Below, piece after piece: positions 6,555 through 14,438 of a stretch of 21,411 nucleotides of DNA; within the stretch, counting starts at the first letter, position 1, and the number at the start of each line of letters is the position of its first letter. The translations under genes and the position numbers were made by a program. Below the pieces are notes generated by a model, which saw nothing but the letters and a program-made list of their open reading frames with translations, was not told the DNA's origin and did not search any database. This DNA comes from JADFNO01 sp965369945 (lineage in GTDB: Bacteria; Planctomycetota; Phycisphaerae; Phycisphaerales; SM1A02), in assembly GCA_965369945.1 (NCBI GenBank), contig CBDUST010000045.1, positions 1 through 21,411 on the forward strand, given 5' to 3'.

Positions 6555-7121
6555 TCAATCGTCCTCGACCTCGGTTGCCTTCTTCTTACAGACTTCGTCA
6601 ATTCGGGCGACGTGCTTCTTGGTGTGCTCTTCGACGTCGTGCTTGGCGCCCTTGCCCGCATCTTCGGAAACATCGTTCGTCTTGTCCTTGACGAGTTGGT
6701 CAATGTGCTTGTTGGCATCTCGGCGCTCACTGCGAACCGCTACGCGCGCCTCTTCAGCCAGTTTCTTCACTTGACCAACGAGTTGTTTTCGCCGCTCGGA
6801 TGACGGCGATGGAACACTGATCCGAATCGAGGGGCCGTCGGCGGTTGGATTCAATCCGAGATCGGCCGTCTCGATTGCCTTGATGATCTCGGCCTTGGCG
6901 CCGGGGTCGAAGGGTTTGACGAGCAGCATGGTGGGCTCGGGTACGCTTACCGCAGCAAGCTCGCGCAGCTCGGTGGGGCTGCCGTAATAGTCAACCTTGA
7001 GGAAATCGATCAAAGCCGTTGTCGCGCGCCCGGTGCGGAGTCCGCGCAGCTCGCGCTCGTAGTACTCGACGGACTTGTCCATGCGTTCCTGACATTCGCG
7101 AAGAATCTGCCCAACGCTCAT
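6555..7121 (-). CDS. frr: ribosome recycling factor
   Basis: The 188-residue protein is near the family norm of about 185 and collinear with RRF throughout. The N-terminus MSVGQILRECQERMDKSVEY is the first helix. ELRGLRTGRATTALID is the conserved R-T-G-R-A motif, YYGSPTELRELAAVSVPEP is the hallmark block of domain II, and LGLNPTADGPSIRISVP is the last conserved core motif. The C-terminal coiled-coil helix (ERRKQLVGQVKKLAEEARVA onward) is complete, with an Asp/Glu-rich end. RRF, with EF-G, splits post-termination ribosomes. The start at 7119-7121 is taken because it opens the first family helix and has AGAGGA 7 bases in front; the longer frame upstream lacks family similarity. It follows pyrH by 71 bases on the same strand, the conserved pyrH-frr order. 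Confidence 0.97.
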   Translation of the reverse strand: MSVGQILRECQERMDKSVEYYERELRGLRTGRATTALIDFLKVDYYGSPTELRELAAVSVPEPTMLLVKPFDPGAKAEIIKAIETADLGLNPTADGPSIRISVPSPSSERRKQLVGQVKKLAEEARVAVRSERRDANKHIDQLVKDKTNDVSEDAGKGAKHDVEEHTKKHVARIDEVCKKKATEVEDD

Positions 7122-7192
7122 CGCCGTCCTCTTTCGTTGCACGTGCAGTTGGGTCCCATCGACATAAAAAAATACTCCGAGACGGTGCGCAG

Positions 7193-7921
7193 TCAATTCG
7201 TTATGAGTGTGCCGACCGGTTCGCCGGCAACGACCCGCCGGATGTTCCCCGCCGTCTTGAAGTCGAACACGACGACGGGCAAGTCGTGCTCCATACACAT
7301 CGTCAGCGCGGTGAGGTCCATGACCCGCAACTGCTTTTCGATCGCTTCGCTGAATTTGAGTTGCTCGTACCGCTGAGCGCTGGTGTCTTGCATGGGGTCA
7401 GCGGAGTAGACGCCATCAACCTTCGTAGCCTTGAGCAAGACGTCGGCATTGAGTTCGGCTCCGCGCAAGGCCGCACAGGTGTCGGTCGTAAAGAAGGGAT
7501 TACCGGTGCCGGCAACGAGGATCAGTGATCGACCCTTCTCGAAATGGCGCAGTGCGCGGGCACGAATGAAGCGCTCGCCCACGGCCGGGATATCGATTGC
7601 GGTGAGCAGGCGGCAATCCAGCCCGAGTTCACTGAGCGCCTCGCGCAGGGCCATGCCGTTCAGGACCGTTGCCAGCATGCCCATGTAGTCGGCGGTGGAT
7701 TGATCGATCCATCCTTGTTCGGCCAGGGCCGCGCCGCGGATGATGTTGCCGCCGCCGACGACCACCGCGACCTGGGTTCCGTTTGCGGTAGCACCGGCGA
7801 TTTCCTGGGCGATCGCGCCCAGCTCTTCCGGGTCGATGCCGGATTCCCCGGCCTTGGTGAAGCTTTCACCGCTGATTTTCAGCACCACGCGGCGATAGCC
7901 GGTACTGGGCACATCTTCCAT
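7193..7921 (-). CDS. pyrH: UMP kinase (uridylate kinase)
   Basis: The 242-residue protein matches the usual 235-245 of bacterial hexameric UMP kinases of the amino acid kinase family, which phosphorylate UMP to UDP with ATP in the cytoplasm. Family landmarks, in order: VVLKISGESF (nucleotide binding, residues 12-21); VVVGGGNIIRG; ADYMGMLATVLNGMAL; GTGNPFFTTDTCAALRGAEL, the acceptor-site signature; KATKVDGVYSADP; and the C-terminal GTLI. The start ATG (7919-7921) is supported by AGGGAG about 6 bases upstream. The gene is divergent from the VWA-led operon, about 190 bases away, and precedes frr. The normally adjacent rpsB and tsf are absent upstream. Confidence 0.97.
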   Translation of the reverse strand: MEDVPSTGYRRVVLKISGESFTKAGESGIDPEELGAIAQEIAGATANGTQVAVVVGGGNIIRGAALAEQGWIDQSTADYMGMLATVLNGMALREALSELGLDCRLLTAIDIPAVGERFIRARALRHFEKGRSLILVAGTGNPFFTTDTCAALRGAELNADVLLKATKVDGVYSADPMQDTSAQRYEQLKFSEAIEKQLRVMDLTALTMCMEHDLPVVVFDFKTAGNIRRVVAGEPVGTLITN

Positions 7922-7954
7922 GAGATCTCCCTAGGGTCCTATTGGCAGCAAATT

Positions 7955-7974
7955 GGACCGCCTGCGGCTGGTCC
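7955..7974. repeat. hairpin in the pyrH / VWA-operon divergent intergenic region
   Basis: ggaccgcc (7955-7962) pairs with ggc-t-ggtcc (7966-7974) around loop tgc, with one bulged base, giving an 8-pair stem. It sits 34-53 bases before the pyrH start on the minus strand and in the expected leader or promoter region of the plus-strand operon. A regulatory role for either direction is possible but unproven. Confidence 0.45.
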
Positions 7975-8110
7975 GGTCAAGCCCAGCCGGGTTGTCGGCC
8001 GATGTCGCCGCGGCGACTCGCCTGTGGAGAGATGGCTGCGCCCCTATCATGTCAGTACCGTGCCCAGCGATGGGCGAAACCGGCCGCAACGCCTCTCGTA
8101 TGGTCCACTG

Positions 8111-9103
8111 GTGAACGACCAAGCCGACAGCCCAAGCCAGTTAGCCGCGCTTCATGCGAGGGTGGTTGATCTGCGACAAACGATCGTCCAGCTGCAGCAG
8201 CAGCGTGACCTGTTGAGTCGGAAGCGTCGCCGCGACCTCCTGATGCTGGGGGTGGGGTTGTCGCTGGTGGTGCATCTATGTTTGTTGATCTACCTGGCCC
8301 TTGTCCAACGGGGGTTGCCCGGAGGTGGGTCATCAACGTCGGTGGTGATCGAGTTCGCGACCCTTCATGAGCAGGAGCTGATCCAGCCGGAGAAGATCGA
8401 ATTTGACGATCTGCTGCCCGAGCTGGCCGCCGAACTGGAAGACATGCCGCAAGAGGCTCCATCGGCGGACCTCGCTGCCGAGGTGTCGGCGGCGAACCTG
8501 GAGATATCTTCAGCTGGGGCGATACCGGCTCTTGGCGGATCAGGCGACGGCACGGGCGATCAATCGTTGGGCGGAGGCGGCGCGGGGACCAGCTTCTTCG
8601 GCGTGAGTTCGCGCGGTACTCGATTCGCGTTTATTGTGGATATCTCCGGATCGATGGATCGCGATCGAAGGATCCAGATCGCCATGCGCGAGCTTTCTCA
8701 ATCGATTACCGATTTGCCTGACTACGCGTATTTTTACATTGTGCTTTTCTCGTCCGGGGCAACGGTTCCGCCCATGCAGGAGGGCTGGAACCGGGCCCGG
8801 CCCAGTACAGTGCGTCATTTCATTCGATGGCTGGGGCAGGTTGCTCCGCGAGGCGCGACGCAACCACGGTCGGCGTTCAGTCAGGTCTTTTCGCTCAAGG
8901 AGCGGCCGGATGTGATCTTCTTCATGACCGACGGCGAGATCACCAACTTCAGTGCCGAAGAGGTGGCGGCGCACACCAGCCGCGGTCGGCGTGTTGTTAT
9001 CAATACGATCGCGTTCGGCGATCCGAGCAGTCAGGATCTTTTGCGCGACATCGCCCGGGAATCCGGCGGTGTGTACCGTTTTGTTCCGTCAGGTGGCGGG
9101 TAA
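8111..9103 (+). CDS. membrane-anchored VWA (von Willebrand factor A) domain protein
   Basis: From the chosen GTG the protein has 330 residues: a short coiled-coil segment (11-34), one TM helix (about 43-65, behind RKRRRR, giving a cytoplasmic N-terminus), an acidic/Gly-rich linker (about 80-160), and a VWA domain (168-330). The MIDAS metal site is intact: D177-I-S179-G-S181, then T250 in RGATQPRS and D274 in FFMTDGEI. The domain should bind a divalent cation and a protein partner in the periplasm. The start is uncertain: the frame is open back into pyrH antisense, no Shine-Dalgarno is seen, and GTG at 8060 is an alternative. It heads an eight-gene run; the next ATG is 3 bases behind its stop. 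A similar topology (TM plus VWA) is seen in envelope-complex and BatA-like proteins, but it is not a close BatA match. Confidence 0.85.
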   Translation: MNDQADSPSQLAALHARVVDLRQTIVQLQQQRDLLSRKRRRDLLMLGVGLSLVVHLCLLIYLALVQRGLPGGGSSTSVVIEFATLHEQELIQPEKIEFDDLLPELAAELEDMPQEAPSADLAAEVSAANLEISSAGAIPALGGSGDGTGDQSLGGGGAGTSFFGVSSRGTRFAFIVDISGSMDRDRRIQIAMRELSQSITDLPDYAYFYIVLFSSGATVPPMQEGWNRARPSTVRHFIRWLGQVAPRGATQPRSAFSQVFSLKERPDVIFFMTDGEITNFSAEEVAAHTSRGRRVVINTIAFGDPSSQDLLRDIARESGGVYRFVPSGGG

Positions 9104-9106
9104 CCG

Positions 9107-10213
9107 ATGCGCCGGTGTATCGCGAGTACCTGCGTGTTGTTGGTTGTCGTGCAGGCCCGCGCTGATGTGGTGGAGCGCCGCGGCAGCGAACCGCCCGTGC
9201 TGGGTGAGATTACGATAATCGACGATGCGGGTGTCACCGTGCGCAGCGATCTGGGCGCATCCCACTTCGTCCCATGGGATCGGGTGCGGCGCATTGATGC
9301 TGAGAATCGCGATCCGGTGCCGGCCCGTCGAATGGAAACGGCGGATCGTCTGTGGCGAGCACGAAGCCGCGTTGAACGGAACGATACAACCTTGGCCGAA
9401 CCGCTGTTGGAGCGATTGTTCGAGCAGTATCGCAAGCAGACGCACGAGACGGCGCTGGTCGTGGCTGAAGGATTGTTGCGGTGCCGCCTGGCTCGCGGGG
9501 ATCACGCACGGGCCGTTATTCCCGCGTTGCAGACGGCGCGGCTTCGCCGAGCTGGTGTAACCACCGATAGCTATACGAATCTGAACGCCGTGATTGACGA
9601 ATCGACATGGCTGTGCCCGCAGCTTGCGCCGATTTGGATCCCTTCACCGCTCCTAACCAAACTGAACCACGACCTGGCCGAGTACGATTCGCATGGCGAT
9701 GAAGTCGTCGCCGCGATCACAGCGCTGTACAGAAAAGCGATCCAACAAACGATTGGCGAAGTTGATGACCAAATAAGTGTGAAGACGTTGCCGGACCATA
9801 CTGGCGTTGAGTTCCTCAGCCGCATCGTCGCGTGCAGCAGTCCCAAGACCGATGAACGGCGGAGTGCACGGAACGAGCTAAAGCGCAGTTTGGCTGAGCT
9901 GTCGCCATGGGCAGAGAGTTGGGCGCGGCTGCACATCGGCATGTCGCTGATGCGCGAGAGGGGCGTCGGTCGTCAACAGCAAGGAATCGTTAGTCTTTTG
10001 CACCTCCCGGCGCGCTTCCGAACCAGCCAGCCGTATCTGACCGGACTGGCCTTGGCCTACGCTGCGACTGCCCTGGAGGCGACCGGAGATGCTGATGGGG
10101 CCGCGGCGCTGCGCGTGGAGCTTCGACAGACGCTTCCAAATCATCCGGTACACGCAGTCGACGGGTCGTCGCTTCAACTCCCTTTCTATCAGCAGCAGAA
10201 GGAATCGCCATGA
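9107..10213 (+). CDS. secreted helical (possibly TPR-like) protein of the ExbBD/VWA operon
   Basis: The predicted protein has 368 residues with an N-terminal signal peptide: MRRC, then a hydrophobic core, then QARA before DVVERR, giving a likely cleavage after about residue 18-20. The first part of the mature protein (about 25-75, GEITIIDDAGVTVRS and FVPWDRVRRIDAE) looks like a small beta-barrel. The rest is helix-rich with Ala/Leu/Arg periodicity (RARSRVERNDTTLAEPLLERL, ALAYAATALEATGDADGAAAL) like TPR/Sel1 repeats, and was probably a periplasmic scaffold. The start ATG is 3 bases after the VWA stop, so coupled translation is expected, and its stop overlaps the ExbB start (ATGA). No named family was recognised. 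Cellular role unknown; linked by operon position to the ExbB/ExbD motor. Confidence 0.8.
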   Translation: MRRCIASTCVLLVVVQARADVVERRGSEPPVLGEITIIDDAGVTVRSDLGASHFVPWDRVRRIDAENRDPVPARRMETADRLWRARSRVERNDTTLAEPLLERLFEQYRKQTHETALVVAEGLLRCRLARGDHARAVIPALQTARLRRAGVTTDSYTNLNAVIDESTWLCPQLAPIWIPSPLLTKLNHDLAEYDSHGDEVVAAITALYRKAIQQTIGEVDDQISVKTLPDHTGVEFLSRIVACSSPKTDERRSARNELKRSLAELSPWAESWARLHIGMSLMRERGVGRQQQGIVSLLHLPARFRTSQPYLTGLALAYAATALEATGDADGAAALRVELRQTLPNHPVHAVDGSSLQLPFYQQQKESP

Positions 10214-10974
10214 CGTTGGTCACGACCGTTCTCGCTCAAACCGCCGATCCCGAGGCCAGTTCGTCGTGGTTGGACACGATCAGCAGCGGTGGCACCGTCG
10301 GGTACATCATCATTGGGCTGAGCGTATTCGCCCTGGCGTTAATCATCATGCATCTCGTGCAGATCAGACGAAACGCCTTGATCCCACCGGCGCAGATGGA
10401 GCAGATCGATCAGATGCTCGGTCGCGGGGATGTGGCCGGCGGGCTGGAGTATTGCCTCGATCCAACCAACGACTCGTACCTCACGCGAATTCTCGCGGCG
10501 GGATTGACGCGATTCCAAAAGTCAGCATTCGGCGTGTTCGAGATCAAGAACGCAATCGAGGAGGCCGGCGAGGATCAAACCGCTCGGCTGTACCGGTCGA
10601 CCGATGCGCTGGGTGTGATTGGTTCAATCGCGCCGCTCCTCGGTCTACTCGGAACTGTTTGGGGAATGGTCGGCGCATTTGATGCACTCCGTCAGGGTGC
10701 GACGCCAAACCACGAGGAGTTGGCGGGGAACATCAGTCTTGCGCTGGTGACGACGTTGCTTGGGCTAATCCTGGCGATTCCGTGTGTGGCGCTGTACCGA
10801 TATTTCGGCAATCGTATCGACGCCTTTGCATCGGAGGCGGCGAGGGAAATTGAACAACTGGTTTTGCACCTTGAGTCAACAGCGGGCGCGCAGCCGGCTT
10901 CGTCGCCGGCCCCTGCTCGTGGCCAGCGGTCGGCTCCTCCGGTGTCCGGGTCCGGTCCGGGAGTGAAGCCATGA
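10210..10974 (+). CDS. MotA/TolQ/ExbB-type proton channel protein
   Basis: The 254-residue protein has three TM helices: about 29-51, 134-157 and 174-197. TM2 contains APLLGLLGTVWGMVGAFDAL (141-160), the canonical ExbB/TolQ block with the TVWGM motif; TM3 (NISLALVTTLLGLILAIPC) also fits. It forms the pentameric stator that, with ExbD-type partners, couples the proton motive force to work across the periplasm. A soluble loop (about 55-130) between TM1 and TM2 is cytoplasmic. The C-terminal Pro/Ala/Gly tail (227-254) is low complexity. The start overlaps the stop of the preceding gene by 4 bases (ATGA), and the end overlaps the first ExbD start likewise. No TonB-, TolA- or MotB-type protein is in the run, so the load on this motor must be another protein. 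Confidence 0.95.
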   Translation: MTLVTTVLAQTADPEASSSWLDTISSGGTVGYIIIGLSVFALALIIMHLVQIRRNALIPPAQMEQIDQMLGRGDVAGGLEYCLDPTNDSYLTRILAAGLTRFQKSAFGVFEIKNAIEEAGEDQTARLYRSTDALGVIGSIAPLLGLLGTVWGMVGAFDALRQGATPNHEELAGNISLALVTTLLGLILAIPCVALYRYFGNRIDAFASEAAREIEQLVLHLESTAGAQPASSPAPARGQRSAPPVSGSGPGVKP

Positions 10975-11399
10975 AATTCGTGACCGCTCGCGAGCGCAGT
11001 CGGTCGCTGCACATCGAGATCACACCGATGATCGACGTTGTGTTCTTGCTCATCATCTTCTTCATGACGACGGCACAGTTCGCGCGGATGACTCGGGCGG
11101 AATTGGCCCTGCCGGTAGAACCCGGTGAGCAGGAACAGGCCCCCGAGGAAGCGGGCTTGGTCATCAATCTTACTGACGCCGGCGAGATCATCGTCACCGA
11201 TCAAACGCTTGATCTTGCGGAGCTGGAGCAACTCGTTCGTCAGGAAATTCAACTTCATTCGGATCGCCCAGCTCGACAATTGAAGTTGCTGATTCGCGCC
11301 GACAAGAATGCCGACTCGGCTCGACTGAACGAGGTTGTACGATTGCTTCAGGGTCTGGACGTCGGCCATGCTCGTTTGGCGACGGAGGTGCCGCGCTAG
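10971..11399 (+). CDS. ExbD/TolR-type biopolymer transport protein, first copy
   Basis: The 142-residue protein has a short cytoplasmic N-terminus and one TM helix with ITPMIDVVFLLIIFFM (17-32). Asp22 is the conserved proton-carrying residue of ExbD/TolR. A periplasmic domain follows (about 45-142) with the family's strand-helix pattern: EAGLVINLTDAGEIIVTD, then LKLLIRADKNADSARLNEVV, the usual D-x-x-A block, then a final strand. The start overlaps the ExbB stop as ATGA. It pairs with ExbB at 10210-10974. The second, divergent ExbD follows 14 bases later. Confidence 0.95.
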   Translation: MKFVTARERSRSLHIEITPMIDVVFLLIIFFMTTAQFARMTRAELALPVEPGEQEQAPEEAGLVINLTDAGEIIVTDQTLDLAELEQLVRQEIQLHSDRPARQLKLLIRADKNADSARLNEVVRLLQGLDVGHARLATEVPR

Positions 11400-11413
11400 A
11401 CGCGAACAAGACC

Positions 11414-11836
11414 GTGCGAATTCAATGCAAATCATCTCGAAGACGCGCCGCTGAGATCACGTTGAATCTAGCCAGCATGATCGACGTGACGTTCCTGCTC
11501 TTGCTCTACTTCATGGTGACAACCGTATTGGCCAAGCCGGAGGATCGGCTGAGTCCGACGCTGCAGATGCAACGGGATAGCTCGGCCAGCAGCGCTAGCG
11601 ACTTCGAGCCGCAAATTGTCGAAGTGATGCGCATCGATGGTCAACCCGGGTATCGTCTTGGCGCAACCGTCTTGCGCGACAAATCGGCATTGACGACGGC
11701 GCTGCGCGGATTGCCAAAGACGCCTGGAGTTTTCATCAACGTTCATGGCGATGTCGATGTGGCGCAAGCGGTGGCGGCAGTTCAGGCTGCTCGTGATGCG
11801 GGGTTTGAGCAGGTGACGTATGTGCCGGCGAACTAG
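11414..11836 (+). CDS. ExbD/TolR-type protein, second divergent copy
   Basis: The 140-residue protein has a single TM helix with LASMIDVTFLLLLYFMVTT (19-37), and Asp24 is the proton-carrying residue. The periplasmic domain is shorter in its conserved blocks than the first copy's and ends GVFINVHGDVDVAQAVAAV before YVPAN. GTG (11414) is used as start because the N-terminal basic run (RIQCKSSRRR) is then complete; no ideal Shine-Dalgarno is visible, and the stop of the first ExbD is 14 bases away. Two unequal ExbD proteins may form a heterodimer in the channel, as occurs where ExbD paralogues are encoded in tandem, or serve two tasks. Confidence 0.92.
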   Translation: MRIQCKSSRRRAAEITLNLASMIDVTFLLLLYFMVTTVLAKPEDRLSPTLQMQRDSSASSASDFEPQIVEVMRIDGQPGYRLGATVLRDKSALTTALRGLPKTPGVFINVHGDVDVAQAVAAVQAARDAGFEQVTYVPAN

Positions 11837-14438
11837 GTGCGTGACGATCGCCGCGATCTTCCTTTCGCTGGTCCAATCCGGATTCGGCGACGATGTGGCC
11901 GTGTATCTGGAGCGCCATGGCTTGCAACAACTGTTGGCCGTGCATCTGGAGCAGCAGCTGGAAGACCAAACTGGCCAGGCGCGCCAAGACGCGGTCCTGA
12001 AACTGGCTGGACTCTATGCCCAATTGCTCGAATCGATCGACGATCCTGCTTTGCGGGTGGCTCTTGAAGAACGGAGTCGAGCGCTGCTCTCCTCGGCGCC
12101 GCCCGATGCCGCTGAAGAGTTGCGGCTCGCGCTGTTGCGCGGCGCGTACCGATCAGCCGAGCGAATCGCTGAAGATCATCGCCTTCGGCAGTCTGATGCG
12201 CAGCAGGTCGAACGGGCCAAGGCGACATTGACCGAATTGATTCCCAAGCTTCGTCAACTGCGCAGTCAGCTTGACGATCGTGCCGAATTGATGGAGCGCC
12301 AGTTGACTCGATCCGGTAGCGGAACCGCGGCTGTCCTCTCTCGCGAAGTCGATCGCTACCACCGCCTATTGGCTCAATGCACTTTTCTCAATGCGTGGGC
12401 GCTGTACTACCAGTCCTGGCTTCATGAACGACCCGACAACGCCCGCGCAGCAGAAACGCTCTTCGCCCAGTTGCTCGAAGCCGAATCCTCACGCCCGCAA
12501 CCCGAAGATATCTCAATCGATCTGCGATCCGTCGAGCCGATCGCGCGTTCGATCCTCGGCATGGCGCTTTGTAAGTCGCTGACCGCATCGTCTACGACGG
12601 CGATCCGATGGGTCGAGCTGCTCGAGGACGAGCAGACGCATGAAACGCTGCGCCAACAGTTTCCAGCTTGGAAGATCGCCATTCATCTTGAACATGCTGA
12701 GTATCGCGCCGCGCGCGCGGTGTTCCAGAACCTTGAATCAGAGGATCCTTTCCCGCTACCGTGGATTCGGCTGGCGGCCGTTCACGCGCTGGAGGCCGAG
12801 CGCAATCGCGAGCACGCAGCCGATCTGGCACGATGGGCGGTTGCTGAACTGGCCGCCCGAGGTGAGCTGCAACAGGTTCTTGATCTGGCGCAGCGGTACG
12901 GTGATGAGGCGCTCGGCACTTCGGGGTTTGCGATGCGCTATGTGCGCGGCGTGCAGCACTATCAGCACGCGCGTGATGTTCATGGCAGCGAACGGCCGAG
13001 TGTGGATGAAGGCCTGTCGAGCCTGTACGAGCGCGCGGTAACCGAGTTGGAGACAGCGGCTCGCGAGCCGGACGCCGGGCGCTATCCCAAGGCCGCGGCG
13101 GGCTGTCGGTGGCTGGTCGCTTGGTGTCGGTATTTCCAAAGCAGCTTTCTTGCGGCTCGTGAAGCATTCGAGCGCGCCGCGGAAGATCTTTCGCACAACG
13201 ACGGGCCCGAGGCGCTGTGGATGGCCGTAGTCTGTCTGGATAAGGTTGTAAAGGCGGGCAACAACGACGCATTGACGCGCGAATTGGCCGAGCTTATTGA
13301 TCGGTTTCTCGGGCAATATCCCTCAAGCCCCCACGCTCCCAGGCTAATCGTGAAACGGGCCCGCGCTGCACGAGAGATCACGCCTGCACTTGTCAGCGAG
13401 CTACTGGCCGTTCCCGAGAGTAGCGATGCGTACTCCGATGCGCGTGCGCAGGCAGCACTGGCGCTATACAGGCTCTTTCGACGATCGTCCGGCGAGCAAC
13501 AGTCGCAGTTTGGGAACGAATACTTGCTCGTGGCGATCCCATTGGTCACCTCTTCCAAGCCGACTCCAGATGCGCAAATGCAGCTGACTCAATTCATAGC
13601 GCGATGTCGGCGCGTGCTTGAGGTCGCGCTGAGCGAGCAAATAAAACGACCCGCCGCGGCGCGGTCCGCTCTGGCAGCGCTGGATGAGCTTGGTGACGCC
13701 TCGGCGCCGCACCGGGACGAAATAGAGTATCGCCGATTGCAGGAACGACTGTACGAAGCTGATACAGTGTCAGCGGTGGCGGCTTCCGACGCGTTGTGGA
13801 CTCGTAACCAGCAATCGATTTGGTCTCGCGCGGCGCAGAGGACGCTGTTTAAGTATGTCCACAAACAGCTGGCAGCAGATGACACAGATGCGCAGTCCCT
13901 CGACCTGGTCATCCTTACCGGCCAGAGGATTCTAACCGAGTTCGAGCCATCAACGGAGACGCTGCAGCGCCCCAGCGTATTGGCGTACTACCTGGCCGTC
14001 GCTGATGCACTTTCGTTGCAGTGGAAGCGGCGGAGTCGAGCCGACAGTGCGCAGCGCGCTTTGGAGTTGTACGAAGCCGTGCTGACCGTTCGTCCTCGCG
14101 ATGCCAAAGTATTGCGTGCGACGGCGAATCTGTCGGAGCGACTTGGCAAGACCGATCGCGCCCTGGCGTGCTGGAGGCTGCTCGCCGCTGGCAGCCAAGT
14201 TGGAACTGAGCCGTGGTTTGAATCGAAATTCCATCTGATATCGGTTCTGGCCGAGGTGGATCCCGCCCGAGCCCGATTGGTCATGGATCAGCACAAACAA
14301 CTCAACCCCGACTACGGTCCGCAACCTTGGGCGGCTCGACTGCTTGCGCTGGATCGGCGAATTGCCGGCAACGGTGATACGGGATCGTCCCAACCGGCGG
14401 AAAGTGATTCAAGTGGCGAGAAGGCGGGGCAATCGTGA
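11820..14438 (+). CDS. large secreted TPR-like protein of the ExbBD/VWA operon
   Basis: From ATG 11820 the protein has 872 residues. Its N-terminus (MCRRTRC, a hydrophobic core, QSGFGDD) is a signal peptide, with likely cleavage after about residue 23. The rest is almost entirely helical with TPR-like spacing (Ala at turn positions, alternate large/small residues), for example LAGLYAQLLESIDDPALRVA, RAARAVFQNLESEDPFPLPW and ALELYEAVLTVRPRDAKVLR; the last is a canonical TPR (about 759-778), so several TPRs are likely but not counted. A Ser/Glu-rich tail (about 855-872) is disordered. The start is ambiguous: ATG 11820 overlaps the ExbD2 stop by 17 bases, whereas GTG 11841 begins 4 bases after it. 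The end overlaps the next start as GTGA. Probably a periplasmic docking or load-bearing scaffold. Confidence 0.85.
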   Translation: MCRRTRCVTIAAIFLSLVQSGFGDDVAVYLERHGLQQLLAVHLEQQLEDQTGQARQDAVLKLAGLYAQLLESIDDPALRVALEERSRALLSSAPPDAAEELRLALLRGAYRSAERIAEDHRLRQSDAQQVERAKATLTELIPKLRQLRSQLDDRAELMERQLTRSGSGTAAVLSREVDRYHRLLAQCTFLNAWALYYQSWLHERPDNARAAETLFAQLLEAESSRPQPEDISIDLRSVEPIARSILGMALCKSLTASSTTAIRWVELLEDEQTHETLRQQFPAWKIAIHLEHAEYRAARAVFQNLESEDPFPLPWIRLAAVHALEAERNREHAADLARWAVAELAARGELQQVLDLAQRYGDEALGTSGFAMRYVRGVQHYQHARDVHGSERPSVDEGLSSLYERAVTELETAAREPDAGRYPKAAAGCRWLVAWCRYFQSSFLAAREAFERAAEDLSHNDGPEALWMAVVCLDKVVKAGNNDALTRELAELIDRFLGQYPSSPHAPRLIVKRARAAREITPALVSELLAVPESSDAYSDARAQAALALYRLFRRSSGEQQSQFGNEYLLVAIPLVTSSKPTPDAQMQLTQFIARCRRVLEVALSEQIKRPAAARSALAALDELGDASAPHRDEIEYRRLQERLYEADTVSAVAASDALWTRNQQSIWSRAAQRTLFKYVHKQLAADDTDAQSLDLVILTGQRILTEFEPSTETLQRPSVLAYYLAVADALSLQWKRRSRADSAQRALELYEAVLTVRPRDAKVLRATANLSERLGKTDRALACWRLLAAGSQVGTEPWFESKFHLISVLAEVDPARARLVMDQHKQLNPDYGPQPWAARLLALDRRIAGNGDTGSSQPAESDSSGEKAGQS

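Noticed and set aside
6517..6564. 9-base inverted repeat (ggacgattg/caatcgtcc) behind frr.
   Set aside because: The loop is about 30 bases, one arm lies inside the frr coding end, and no T-run follows. Insufficient for a terminator call.
7165..7171. A-run (T-run on the minus strand) between pyrH and frr as a terminator.
   Set aside because: No convincing GC stem precedes it on the minus strand, and frr is normally co-transcribed with pyrH.
7544..8110. An N-terminal extension of the VWA protein from ATG 7544.
   Set aside because: It runs antisense through pyrH and has no family support; the first plausible start after the pyrH region is GTG 8060 or 8111.
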